Shown here: positions 53,201 through 61,309 of the stretch, in pieces | Position numbering within the stretch: position 1 is the stretch's first letter | Layout of the letters: each line of letters starts with the position of its first letter | Source of the DNA: Bacillota bacterium | Lineage (GTDB): Bacteria > Bacillota > Clostridia > Lachnospirales > Lachnospiraceae | Reading direction: 5' to 3' | Assembly: GCA_023399055.1 (NCBI GenBank) | Contig: JAEWQV010000010.1 | Coordinates: 372,001 to 436,000 of the forward strand | Length of the DNA stretch: 64,000 bases | Position numbers and translations under genes: made by a program | Notes under the pieces: generated by a model | Told to the model about the DNA's origin: nothing | Seen by the model: only the letters and a program-made list of their open reading frames with translations | Database searches by the model: none

Positions 53201-55775
53201 CCACTCTTCCTAGGCACTCAAGTTCTCCATTTTCCAGCCATCTTGCGCTATCTCCGGTTTTATACATCTTATTATTATTTGAAAATATGCTGGGAATAAA
53301 TTTAGTATTCGTCAGTTCAGCTCTCTTCATATATCCTCTTGCTAAACCATCCCCTGAAATACATAATTCACCTGGTATCCCCACCGGCTGCAATTTATTA
53401 TTCTTATTTATTACATATATTTGCGTATTAGCTATAGGTTTACCAATATTAACAGAATCGCTTACAGTGAGTTCCTTAATTGTGGACCATATTGTCGTTT
53501 CTGTCGGACCATATAAATTAAATATTCTCGCTTTGGTAAGCTTTTTTAATTCCTTCATCAAATTGTCAGGAAAGGTTTCACCTCCGACCAGTACTTCTTT
53601 TAAATTGTTTAAATATTCAAGTTTACTACTCCCTGATATTAGTAACTGCAATCTTGATGGGGTTACTTGAAGTATCTCTACATTCTCTCTGTTAATGAGA
53701 TCACCTAATTCATCAGGGTTATTATGCTGGTCTTCAGTTGCAATTATTACTTTCATACCACAAACTATTGGAACTATTGTTTCTAGTACAAAAATATCAA
53801 ATGACATGGTTGTTAGTGCAAGTATTACTTTATCTTGACTAAATTCAACTTGCTCGACTATTCCCATAATAAAGTTAATGACAGGCCTATGTTCAATCAT
53901 TACACCTTTGGGATTACCTGTTGATCCTGAAGTATAGATTACATATGCAAGATTACTTGAGTCACTCAGCTGTGTAAGATTTGTGGTAGCACCAATATAA
54001 AAATTTTTACTATTAAAATAAAACACTGTTCCTGTAAATATAACCTTATCTTTTAGATGTACTTGAGTTATTAGTATCTTAGCTCCACTATCTTCTATAA
54101 TATGCTTTATTCTTTCTTTGGGTTGATTAGAATCAATGGGGAGATATGCGCCACCGGCTTTAAGTATGCCTAAGATACCTATAATCATATCAACTGATCT
54201 ATCTGTCATGATACCTACAATACTATCTGGCTTCACCCCATTATCTCTTAACTTTCTAGCTAACTGATTTGCCTTGTTATTTAACTCCTCATAAGTTAAC
54301 ATACTATCATCACAGATGATCGCTATTTTATTGGAAGAATTTATTACCTGGTTTTCAAATAACTCATGTATCGTCTTATCCTTATTATAAACTAATGTGG
54401 TATTATTAAAATCGTATATTAACTCTTTTCTTTCCTCTTCTGACACTATATCAATTTCATTAACTTTGATATTAGAATTATCAATTATTTGCTTAATAAC
54501 CTCATTGAAGTGTTGTTGAATTCTCATTAAAAAAGTTTGCTTATAACGTAATGCATTATAAGCAAACTTAACCACTAGCTTTTTTCCTGGTAAAACTATA
54601 ATATTGAAATCATAATTTGTTTGTTCAAAGATATCAATTTTATGAATTACAAATTCAGATTTCTTAGAACCCTCTACAGAATCCTTTATTTGATTAACTG
54701 GATAATTTTCAAATATCATTATATTGTTAATCAAACTATTTTTTAACTGGGAATTTGCTTGTATCTCTGCTAGAGAAGTATAACTAAATTTTTCAGCTTT
54801 AATAGCTGCCTGCTGAATAGATTTTAACAATTCAGCAAATGTATCATTTTCGTTACATGTTACTCTAACGGGTATGGTATTTATGAATAGCCCTACCATC
54901 TTATCTATTCCAGCAATTTCACTCGGTCTTCCTGATACTACTCCCCCAAATACTACATCACTAACATCATTATATCTTTGTAAGAGAATACCCCATACTG
55001 CCTGGAGTACCGTATTAAGTGTTACCAGATTATCATTGGCTAAAGCTCTTAAGCAGTTAGTTGTAGATTCATCAATTTCAAAGCTAATATTTTCATGACT
55101 ATATGCTTCACTGCTTTGTATCTTTTCATTGCTTGGAAGAATGGCTAGATTGGAATATGTTTCTAAATACTCTCTCCAATATTGTAAAGCTTCTTCGTGA
55201 TCCTGTTTATTTATCCATTTAATATAGTTTTCATATGGATTAATCGTCTTTTCAAATACGACAATTTCATTTTTTAATGATTGATAAATTTCTAATATTT
55301 CATTAACAATAATATTCATACTCCAGCCATCTAAAATTATATGATGATTGCTCCAAATGACCTTATATGAGTAGTTGTCTGTTTTTAGTATTGCTATTCT
55401 CGTTAACATATCCTTAGATAAGTTAAAACCTTTTTCACAGTCCTTATGTAAAAAATCCTTAATAAAAAAATCTTTTTCATCACTTCCTAAATACGATATA
55501 TCATGCAAGTTAATCTTTGCACGTCTTTGTTTAACTACTATTTGCTTAGCCTTATCTATCTCCTTATAAACAAAAGCTGTCCTTAAAACATCATACCTTT
55601 CAACGAGAATATTAAAGCTCTTTTCAAAAAGCTCTATATCTATTTCACCTTCAACATCAATGCATATCTGTATGAAATATGTATCAATGTCCTGATTTAA
55701 TATGGTATGAAAAAGGATACCTTGTTGCATTTTACTTAAGGAATATATTCTCTTTATTTCTAACTTTGATTCCAC
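47250..55775 (-). CDS. NRPS: C-A-PCP-C-A(MT)-PCP-C
   Basis: This 2841-residue NRPS has the following order: C1 (1-440, HHIILDG at 144-150); A1 (455-950, code read as DILQLGLIW-K, Gly); PCP1 (Ser1001, EMGGHSL); C2 (1055-1475, HHIISDG at 1179-1185); and A2 (1485-2265). A2 is interrupted by a methyltransferase at about 1645-1885 (VLEIGCSSG). PCP2 (Ser2317, LGGDSIK) and a terminal C3 (2395-2841, HHIIMDG) follow. The A2 code reads DILQLGVVW-K, also Gly-like. C1 and C3 open like D-L type domains (SKMQQGILFH, TPSQERMLFH); C2 opens like an L-L type. C1 fits the upstream protein, which ends in an epimerase. There is no thioesterase. The GTG start has GGGTGG upstream. Codes were read by hand against GrsA. 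Confidence 0.9.
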   Translation of the reverse strand: MESKLEIKRIYSLSKMQQGILFHTILNQDIDTYFIQICIDVEGEIDIELFEKSFNILVERYDVLRTAFVYKEIDKAKQIVVKQRRAKINLHDISYLGSDEKDFFIKDFLHKDCEKGFNLSKDMLTRIAILKTDNYSYKVIWSNHHIILDGWSMNIIVNEILEIYQSLKNEIVVFEKTINPYENYIKWINKQDHEEALQYWREYLETYSNLAILPSNEKIQSSEAYSHENISFEIDESTTNCLRALANDNLVTLNTVLQAVWGILLQRYNDVSDVVFGGVVSGRPSEIAGIDKMVGLFINTIPVRVTCNENDTFAELLKSIQQAAIKAEKFSYTSLAEIQANSQLKNSLINNIMIFENYPVNQIKDSVEGSKKSEFVIHKIDIFEQTNYDFNIIVLPGKKLVVKFAYNALRYKQTFLMRIQQHFNEVIKQIIDNSNIKVNEIDIVSEEERKELIYDFNNTTLVYNKDKTIHELFENQVINSSNKIAIICDDSMLTYEELNNKANQLARKLRDNGVKPDSIVGIMTDRSVDMIIGILGILKAGGAYLPIDSNQPKERIKHIIEDSGAKILITQVHLKDKVIFTGTVFYFNSKNFYIGATTNLTQLSDSSNLAYVIYTSGSTGNPKGVMIEHRPVINFIMGIVEQVEFSQDKVILALTTMSFDIFVLETIVPIVCGMKVIIATEDQHNNPDELGDLINRENVEILQVTPSRLQLLISGSSKLEYLNNLKEVLVGGETFPDNLMKELKKLTKARIFNLYGPTETTIWSTIKELTVSDSVNIGKPIANTQIYVINKNNKLQPVGIPGELCISGDGLARGYMKRAELTNTKFIPSIFSNNNKMYKTGDSARWLENGELECLGRVDYQVKIRGFRIELGEIESKLIEIKDIKEVVVLAKGEEINKYLCAYYVSEMEYNTSEIKEELKEYLPDYMVPSHYIHLESMPLNTNGKIDRKVLLDIKDEVNTEIKYEAPRNGTEKKLITIFEEILGVDNIGINDNFFEMGGHSLKATILMSKIHKELNKEIPLKELFRFPTIKDLSKLIEPMEENLYLEIERLEENECYEVSSAQKRMYILQQIEKSSTAYNMPIVFELKGQVDKDKIEATFQQLFIRHDSLRTYFETVHGEIMQKVQEVNKFKLIHKKKDTHIDEIIQNFIKPFDLSKASLFRVEIVENIGRTYLLIDMHHIISDGTSLNILMNEFSQIYNGKQLRNLDIQYKDFSAWQKKLINSKKMRENEEYWINRFSDEIPQLDLPTDYERPSLQSFEGDIINFDINEQLTSQLRTIAKEAGVTMHMVLLSVINILLTKYSGQEDIVIGTPISGRTHEDVQNIIGMFVNTLPIRNYPFGIKSYEDFLEEVKDNCIKAYENQEYQFEDLVDKLNLQRNTSRNPLFDVMLISQNMKHDTINLNDCDIEQYLFNNRTSKFDLLFSTVELDEKIYFELQYCSKLFNRNSIEKMIKRLINIIVTITNNRQIKISEIDILFDEERKNILFNFNSTDDLYDKTKTIHKLFEEQVQKTPNNIALVFNSKQITYKEVEERSNKLANFLVSKCKVVNGDRVGIYMERSEHLIISILGILKSGASYVPINSQYPINRIKVIIEDCNINTIITSRKQIHVINKLQLECTKLKNYICMDSDNLDILEEVDGNDLMNEGLWDYIVESSTSQIGEGGWKSSYTGEEFSSEEMQEYTNNTLQKLTPYLNKSTKVLEIGCSSGLTMFEVAPYVETYYGVDMSNAIIEKNKARIRDCGIENIKLMCLQAHKISEIGEKDFDIVIINSVIQYFPGVNYLRSVIRDSINLLNSNGIIFIGDIMDSELKEELITSLIKFKNEDESNSYKTKDKFDSELFLPRKYFEDLLVDFQEIMRVEVSNKIHTIKNELTKYRYDCLLRIEKQYDKTNTLEKHIYQYNASDLEEFSSTLNTNRNNASSDDVAYVIFTSGSTGKPKGVEIKHKSVINFIHGFTSAIDFSDHNAILLLTNITFDIFVLETFLPLSIGLKIIIADDDEQITPKLINKLINDWNIDIIQATPSRMNLLINDSGEIYNFRNLKKILIGGESLRESLLNKITQITDAKIYNVYGPTETTVWSTLYELSPPYKITIGKPISNTQIYIVDKYIKPVPIGVSGELYIAGDGLAKGYLNAPELTAQKFINNPFMKGTKMFKTGDIARWLPDGNIECGGRKDYQVKIKGIRIELGEIESQLLNHELVKEAVVIDRDDTQGNKVLYAYVVSNAEMTLAEIREWLSRELPDYMIPSYFKRIEKMPLTSSGKIDRNALLQIEAEIDAGVEFIAPRSKIEKKLASIWMKILGVNSIGIDDNYFRLGGDSIKAVQISARFRENEYNLEVSHIFEYQTIRLICEQVTKIKQCQVDTKSQGLLLRESNFKLDEVAIEELTQHISQVVAQEIKIQDIYMLTPSQERMLFHSLFFKDKNIFFEHILVEIDGYISSEIAEKAFNIIIQKYDVLKTIFSYKKLPQPAQIVLDGICEKVRYKDISDLSESSKKQFIESYKTKDKEKGFNLLKDIPIRLALIKTDDRSYNMILSYHHIIMDGWSIGIVLNDFLETYGLLKQNALQKQNTVLEQQRYSFSDYVKWINNQNEEEAFLFWEKYLKDYEQKTIFSKSNVVSENKGYINEQKELVLNKDVTKALSQIAKDFEVTLSNVFQAIWGVMLREEANTDDIVYGIIVSGRNSEIIGIDKMVGLFVTAIPIRIKCSDKISFCDLTKEIKNFTSQSEKYSFYPVLKLQEKLGIVKGNLFNHIIAYENYPVENVLSSPYCKNMDLNVRNIEHLEQTSYDLNVVVIPGDETKIKFNYNSIIYNNDLIKRLEVNFNNIVNQIIEVPNIIIKDISIND

Positions 55776-55845
55776 TTAAATACCACCCTTCTTTAATAGA
55801 ATCACACCTTAAATATCAAAAATATAAATCTTACTACTTTAAATT

Positions 55846-58800
55846 TTACACTTCAATTTCACTTACAATGTTTAGAATATCCTGCAACTCATCTAAAGAT
55901 ATTTCATCATCGCTAAGATCATGTGTTGTATATTCAGTGCCAACTTTTTCACTACAATGATTAATTATCATTAATAAATTATTTTTATAATTGTTAGCAT
56001 ATTTTTGTATTGTTTCCCGTTTAAATTCCTTTCTATCATAAACAAATTCTAATTTTAGCATTCCCTTGATTACCATACCTGTTATATCTAGGGCATTTTC
56101 CCTTTCGTTATATGGACTAATAATTTGACCCGAATTAATAATTGATTGTTCAAAAATATCTGTTGTTATATTGGTATCAAATTGACCTAAATAATTAAAA
56201 CTTATCTCCGGTTTTAAGGTAAAATCTATTAATCCTTTGAGTTTATGTACGGTTAAATGCTTTAATATACCATAACCTATTCCCTTTTTAGGAATGCTTC
56301 GCATTGTTTCTTTAATCGTTCTAATTTGAAGCGAGATATCGTTTAATTCTGACATATCAAGAACAACTGGATAGATTGAGGTAAACCATCCCACAGTTCT
56401 TGTCATATCCACATCACTTATTATTTCTTCTCTGCCATGGCCCTCCAAGCTAACAATTACTTGATCGCCGGATATGAATTCTTTTACTGTCAAACCTAAA
56501 GCTGTAAGGAGGATATCACTAATCTCTGTATTGTAAGCTTGATTTACTTCTTTTAATAGTTTATTTGTCTGTTCCTGAGATAAAGATATTTCTACAATCT
56601 CACTATCTTTTTGTTTTCTTTCATTTACAATATTATCCTTTTTCAAGTAAGAAATCGGTTGCTTCTCTATGCGTTTCCAATATACTACCTCATCCAATAA
56701 CTCTTTACTTTGTGCATAGTCATATAATTTTTCAGCCCATTCCCTGTATGAGGTTGTTTTTCTTGGAAAAGAGATATCTGCATTATTCATTAAGTGTTTA
56801 TACCCATTAATAAAATCTTCTAGTATTATCCTCCATGACACTCCATCTACTATCAGATGATGCATTATTATTAAAAGATGATCTCCATCAATAGTTCGAA
56901 ATAATCCTAGTTTTATAAGTGGCCCCTTCTCAATGTTTATACTTCTCTGTAAATCAAATGCTACCTCTTCAATTCTTTCTGCATAATTTGTTTTATTATC
57001 AAAATTAATAAATCTATAATCAAATAGTTCACAATCTAATCCTTTATTCGATTGTACTATCTGACCTTCTTCTAAGATAAATACCGTTCTTAATATATCA
57101 TGGTGATGAATGATTTTTTCAAAGGTCTTTTTCACAGCTATTTCGTCGAATCCATTTTTATTATGTAATATTATAGATTGGTTATAGTGATTAATATCAG
57201 TATTATTTTGATTAAAGAACCAATATTGAATAGGAGTTAATTTTACTTCACCTTCTATAACTCCCTGATCAACTTCTTTTTTGTTCACTTCTATAAATTT
57301 ACTTAAGTCACGAATTATAGGATACTCAAATATTTTACTTATTTCTAGTTTTAGATTTAAGTTTTGTAGTTGCGTAGAAACTAATATTGCCTTGATTGAA
57401 TCACCGCCAATATGAAAAAAATTATGATTAACTCCTATAGATCTAACCCCAAGTACATCACAGCATATGTCTAACAGAATCTTTTCCATTTTATTTTCTG
57501 GCAATACACATTCCTCTATGGCTCTACTTTTATAATTGGATAGAGCCGCTTTATCAACTTTACCATTTATAGTTACAGGAAGTTTTTCAATTTTTATATA
57601 ATGATTCGGAACCATGTAATGGGGTAGCTTTTCTGATATATAATCATTTAACACAGTTATTGATATCTCATTTGGAGCCACAATATATGCAATTAATTCT
57701 ACTGTATCATTTTCCTTTTTTTCTAGTATTATTGTTACATCACTTATACCTTCATAAGCTAAAATATTTGCTTCGATTTCCATTAGCTCAATTCTATAGC
57801 CACGTATTTTTAATTGATTATCTATTCTGTCAATATATTCAATATTATACTCTGGAAGCCATTTTGCTATATCTCCAGTCCTATACATTTTCCTGCCTTT
57901 AATAAACGGATTCTCTATGAATTTTTCACTTGTCAATTCTTCCTTTTTTAAATATCCCCTAGAAAGCCCATCCCCTGATATATAAATTTCTCCGATACCC
58001 CCAAAAGGCATTGGTTTTTGGTCTTTATCCAATATATATATTTGAACATTATCTGCTGGTTTTCCTATAGGTATAGAAATCCCTTTATCTTTTTCTGGAT
58101 TATACTTATAAATCATACAGCCTACCACTGTCTCAGTAGGTCCATATTCATTAAATATTTCAATATTCCCGCCAAAACTTTCGTATATTTTTTTAGCTAA
58201 ATTAGTTTTTAAGTTTTCTCCTCCTACTATCAATCTTTTTACCGACGAATTTATATTACTTAAATCCTTTAATAGTGATAAGTGAGAAGGCGTAAGTTTT
58301 AATACAGTAGCTTTTTTTTCTTTTATTATAGTATATAAAACATATTCATCTTTATTTTCAGGGTATATTATAATTTCATTTCCGCTAATAATTGGAGTAA
58401 AAATAGTTGTTATAGTAAGGTCAAAAGCAATTGAGGAGTAGAGAGGAAATACTTCTCTGTCCTGCTTAATATACATCTTTTTTGCCCAACAAATATAATT
58501 CACTAATCCTTGATGCTCTATCAACGTACCCTTAGGTACTCCTGTTGATCCAGATGTATAAATAATATAAGCCAAATTTTTGGCATTACTTATCGTCTCT
58601 AAATTCACTGTTGGTTCTGTATTTATTTCCACCAAATTGATATTAATTATTTCCCCATTAAAACAAACTTGCTCATTGATTTCATAATTAGTAAGCAATA
58701 ATTCTGTTTCAGAGTCTTTTAATATATAATTAACCCTATCAATAGGAAAAGAAGTATCAATAGGTAAATATGCTCCGCCAGCTTTTAATATGGCTAATAT

Positions 58801-59793
58801 TCCCACAAGCAAGTTTAACGAATATTCTGCCATTATTGCAACTATGCTGTCAGACTTCACTCCTTTTTTCCTTAATAAGCTAGCTAGCTGATTTGATTTC
58901 TCGTTTAACTCTATATACGTTAAATATTCATTTTGAAGTCTTACCGCTATATTTAATGGAGTCTTTTCAACTTGTTCTTGAAAAATTTCATAAATGCACT
59001 TATTGTTAGGATATTTTACTTTCGTATTATTAAAATCAATTAGTATTTTAGTTTTGTCATCTATTGTTAATACATCGATATTCTCTAAATTTTCTCGTGT
59101 ATTATTTAATACTTGTTGCAGTATGTGATTATATAACTTTAACCAGCTTTTTATTGTAAACTCATCAAACAACTCTGGATTATAAATAGCTTTGCACTTT
59201 ATGTTATTATTATCTCTAACCATATAAAAATAAATATCTGTTAATGAGGTATTTAAGTTTAAGCTTGTTGCATCTATTTTATGAATATTTTCCAAAATCA
59301 TATTAACTCTATAAAAAGAAAAATCTGTTTCTATATTGAGCAGATCTGTTAAATCACTTATGGGAAAATACTGATTAATATAACTTTGTGAAACTGTTTG
59401 CTTTAAATTGTTTATTAACTCTTCCACTGTCATTTTGTCATTTAATATACTTCTTATTGGTATATAACTGTTATATAAATAAATATTACTAGAATAATTG
59501 TACACTGGTGACCCTACTATGATATCCTTCTGACCTAATAATTTATAAATCATAATTTTTAAAGTTGTTAGCATTATAACATACATAACGGTATCTTTAT
59601 TATTACTAAAATTTATCAATTTTGTGGCTAGAATATCATCCACTTCAATTTCATAATGGGAATTCTTTAATCCTTTTGCTTTAGTTTTATATCCATTTAA
59701 ATGTACTTCAGATAATTCTCCCTTTAAATTTTTTTTCCAGAAATTTTTTGCTTCTTCTTGTCGATCAAATGGTAAAAACAAAGTATCACTCAT
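55846..59793 (-). CDS. NRPS: partial C-A-PCP-E, predicted D-Asn module
   Basis: This is a one-module NRPS of about 1315 residues. Numbering starts at the TTG at 59799. Residues 1-240 match only the C-terminal half of a condensation domain; the HHxxxDG half is absent. The A domain (about 255-755) has YIIYTSGSTGVPKG and FNEYGPTETVVG. Its specificity residues read D-L-T-K-I-G-E-V-G plus Lys747, the known Asn pattern. The PCP Ser801 is in IGGDSIKAIL. The epimerase domain (850-1300) has HHLIVDGVSWR (980-990), TVGWFTSIYPV and NYLGQFD. It should therefore load Asn and present D-Asn. The start at ATG 59793 follows GGATGTGA. It sits between the PKS/NRPS protein and the large NRPS in assembly order. 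Confidence 0.9.
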   Translation of the reverse strand: MSDTLFLPFDRQEEAKNFWKKNLKGELSEVHLNGYKTKAKGLKNSHYEIEVDDILATKLINFSNNKDTVMYVIMLTTLKIMIYKLLGQKDIIVGSPVYNYSSNIYLYNSYIPIRSILNDKMTVEELINNLKQTVSQSYINQYFPISDLTDLLNIETDFSFYRVNMILENIHKIDATSLNLNTSLTDIYFYMVRDNNNIKCKAIYNPELFDEFTIKSWLKLYNHILQQVLNNTRENLENIDVLTIDDKTKILIDFNNTKVKYPNNKCIYEIFQEQVEKTPLNIAVRLQNEYLTYIELNEKSNQLASLLRKKGVKSDSIVAIMAEYSLNLLVGILAILKAGGAYLPIDTSFPIDRVNYILKDSETELLLTNYEINEQVCFNGEIININLVEINTEPTVNLETISNAKNLAYIIYTSGSTGVPKGTLIEHQGLVNYICWAKKMYIKQDREVFPLYSSIAFDLTITTIFTPIISGNEIIIYPENKDEYVLYTIIKEKKATVLKLTPSHLSLLKDLSNINSSVKRLIVGGENLKTNLAKKIYESFGGNIEIFNEYGPTETVVGCMIYKYNPEKDKGISIPIGKPADNVQIYILDKDQKPMPFGGIGEIYISGDGLSRGYLKKEELTSEKFIENPFIKGRKMYRTGDIAKWLPEYNIEYIDRIDNQLKIRGYRIELMEIEANILAYEGISDVTIILEKKENDTVELIAYIVAPNEISITVLNDYISEKLPHYMVPNHYIKIEKLPVTINGKVDKAALSNYKSRAIEECVLPENKMEKILLDICCDVLGVRSIGVNHNFFHIGGDSIKAILVSTQLQNLNLKLEISKIFEYPIIRDLSKFIEVNKKEVDQGVIEGEVKLTPIQYWFFNQNNTDINHYNQSIILHNKNGFDEIAVKKTFEKIIHHHDILRTVFILEEGQIVQSNKGLDCELFDYRFINFDNKTNYAERIEEVAFDLQRSINIEKGPLIKLGLFRTIDGDHLLIIMHHLIVDGVSWRIILEDFINGYKHLMNNADISFPRKTTSYREWAEKLYDYAQSKELLDEVVYWKRIEKQPISYLKKDNIVNERKQKDSEIVEISLSQEQTNKLLKEVNQAYNTEISDILLTALGLTVKEFISGDQVIVSLEGHGREEIISDVDMTRTVGWFTSIYPVVLDMSELNDISLQIRTIKETMRSIPKKGIGYGILKHLTVHKLKGLIDFTLKPEISFNYLGQFDTNITTDIFEQSIINSGQIISPYNERENALDITGMVIKGMLKLEFVYDRKEFKRETIQKYANNYKNNLLMIINHCSEKVGTEYTTHDLSDDEISLDELQDILNIVSEIEV

Positions 59794-59905
59794 ATACAAT
59801 CACATCCTTACTTATTTCTTCATTTAATAATTCAAATTATAAATATAATGCAATCCAATATTTTACTATAAAGTATAAAATAATTTAAATATAAATAATT
59901 AATTT

Positions 59906-61273
59906 CTATATTCTTAGAAATTCTGACACTTGTCCATTTTGATTTATATTTAATTTATTTACATGCCCAGAATCATTAAAAGTAAATTCTACACAAATAT
60001 TCACCTGTCTTGAAAAGAAACTATATTCTGTTTCTTTAATTAATTCTATTGGCATTTGTCCTTCCGGAATAATAAAAAGTACTTCATTCTCATTACATAT
60101 ATTAATAACTTTATTATTAGATATGTATTTTCCTGTTAAACTATCAATACCTTGTATATCTATAAAACTGCTTTTTGAGGAAATAAATTGAGGCCAATTA
60201 TAAACATAAGCAATTGCTCTATTTATCTCATCTATAAATCCTGGTTCTTGCGAATTTATCATCACAACTAATCCTTTCCCGTCCTGTTTATAAAAAAACA
60301 TTCTGCTTTCATAGCCCGTATTAGTTCCATTATGTGAAAAACTTGCTGTCTTACCTTCTCCATCTAAGAAAAATCCCAATCCCATAAATTCTACTGATTG
60401 TGAATGTATCATTTCCTCTAAAGATGCTTTTCTTATAAAATCATTAGATTCTCCGTTTAGAATCTGCTGCAACTTAATTCCAAGTTTCGCCAGATCTGAA
60501 GGAGTTGTCCATAAACCTGCTGCTGCCTCTTCAGGGTGAATACAATAACCCCCATCTATCATACCTCCATTATGGCCACAAGCCTTTTTCAGAGATTTTT
60601 TATAGATTGTGCTTCGCTCATATGTACTATAGTTCATTTCTAAAGGTTCAAATATTAATTCATTTATGATTTGTGGAAAAGGCTTATTTAAAACATCAAC
60701 CACCACTTGTTGAGCGATAGTGTAGCCACCTCCGGAATAATTAAATTGTAATCCTGGAATATATTTGACTCTAATAGCATCTGTATTAGCTGAAAAATCT
60801 CCATTTAATATCTGGACTGTATTTGGAATTTTATCTTTTATGTTATACCCATCAAATCCTTGAACATTTACACCTGCAGTATGACTCAAGAGTTGTCTTA
60901 AAGTTATTTTAGGTTGCCATTTACCATTTGAAGGTACTTTCCAAGAAGTAAGATACTTATTAACATCTTCATCTAAATCAATAATTCCCTGCTCAACCAA
61001 TCTCATAACAGCAAGCGCAAAGACTGATTTACTTATAGATGCGGCTTGAAAAACAGTGTTTTCATCTACTTTTTCATCTGTATTATTTGCAATTGTTCCA
61101 TATGCTTTTACCCATTCTATTTGGTAATCATTAATAACTGCCATACTTACGGCAGGAGTCTTATAATATCTCATTCTATCATAAATATCACCTTGTACAT
61201 ATTCCTCATTAAGGATTTGATTTCTATTAAATATATATTCTTCAAATTGTCTTATTTTTTCTTCAATATTCAT
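59906..61273 (-). CDS. Cytoplasmic serine hydrolase, beta-lactamase / PBP fold
   Basis: This 455-residue protein has the class C beta-lactamase set: Ser79 and Lys82 (AASISKSVFA), Tyr179 in FNYSGGGYTIAQQ, and a late SHNGTNTGYES motif in place of KTG. There is no signal peptide or membrane helix, unlike true beta-lactamases and unlike the exporter-fused peptidase at 27542. A C-terminal ~90-residue beta domain follows. No thioesterase domain exists in the cluster, so a role as a PBP-type thioesterase (as SurE in surugamide synthesis) is an attractive alternative to peptidase or esterase function. It has a good ribosome site (AAGGAGAG) and sits between two synthase genes. Confidence 0.85.
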   Translation of the reverse strand: MNIEEKIRQFEEYIFNRNQILNEEYVQGDIYDRMRYYKTPAVSMAVINDYQIEWVKAYGTIANNTDEKVDENTVFQAASISKSVFALAVMRLVEQGIIDLDEDVNKYLTSWKVPSNGKWQPKITLRQLLSHTAGVNVQGFDGYNIKDKIPNTVQILNGDFSANTDAIRVKYIPGLQFNYSGGGYTIAQQVVVDVLNKPFPQIINELIFEPLEMNYSTYERSTIYKKSLKKACGHNGGMIDGGYCIHPEEAAAGLWTTPSDLAKLGIKLQQILNGESNDFIRKASLEEMIHSQSVEFMGLGFFLDGEGKTASFSHNGTNTGYESRMFFYKQDGKGLVVMINSQEPGFIDEINRAIAYVYNWPQFISSKSSFIDIQGIDSLTGKYISNNKVINICNENEVLFIIPEGQMPIELIKETEYSFFSRQVNICVEFTFNDSGHVNKLNINQNGQVSEFLRI

Positions 61274-61309
61274 TTTTTGCTCTCCTTATACTTAATATGA
61301 TATACCATA

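Noticed and set aside
52780..55780. Genes on the plus strand across the NRPS/PKS region
   Set aside because: Plus-strand open frames of 60-130 codons there are low-complexity mirror frames of A+T-rich coding sequence, without ribosome sites or recognisable domains.
59906..61273. True beta-lactamase conferring antibiotic resistance
   Set aside because: It has no signal peptide and lacks a KTG motif, and its location between synthase genes favours a biosynthetic hydrolase.
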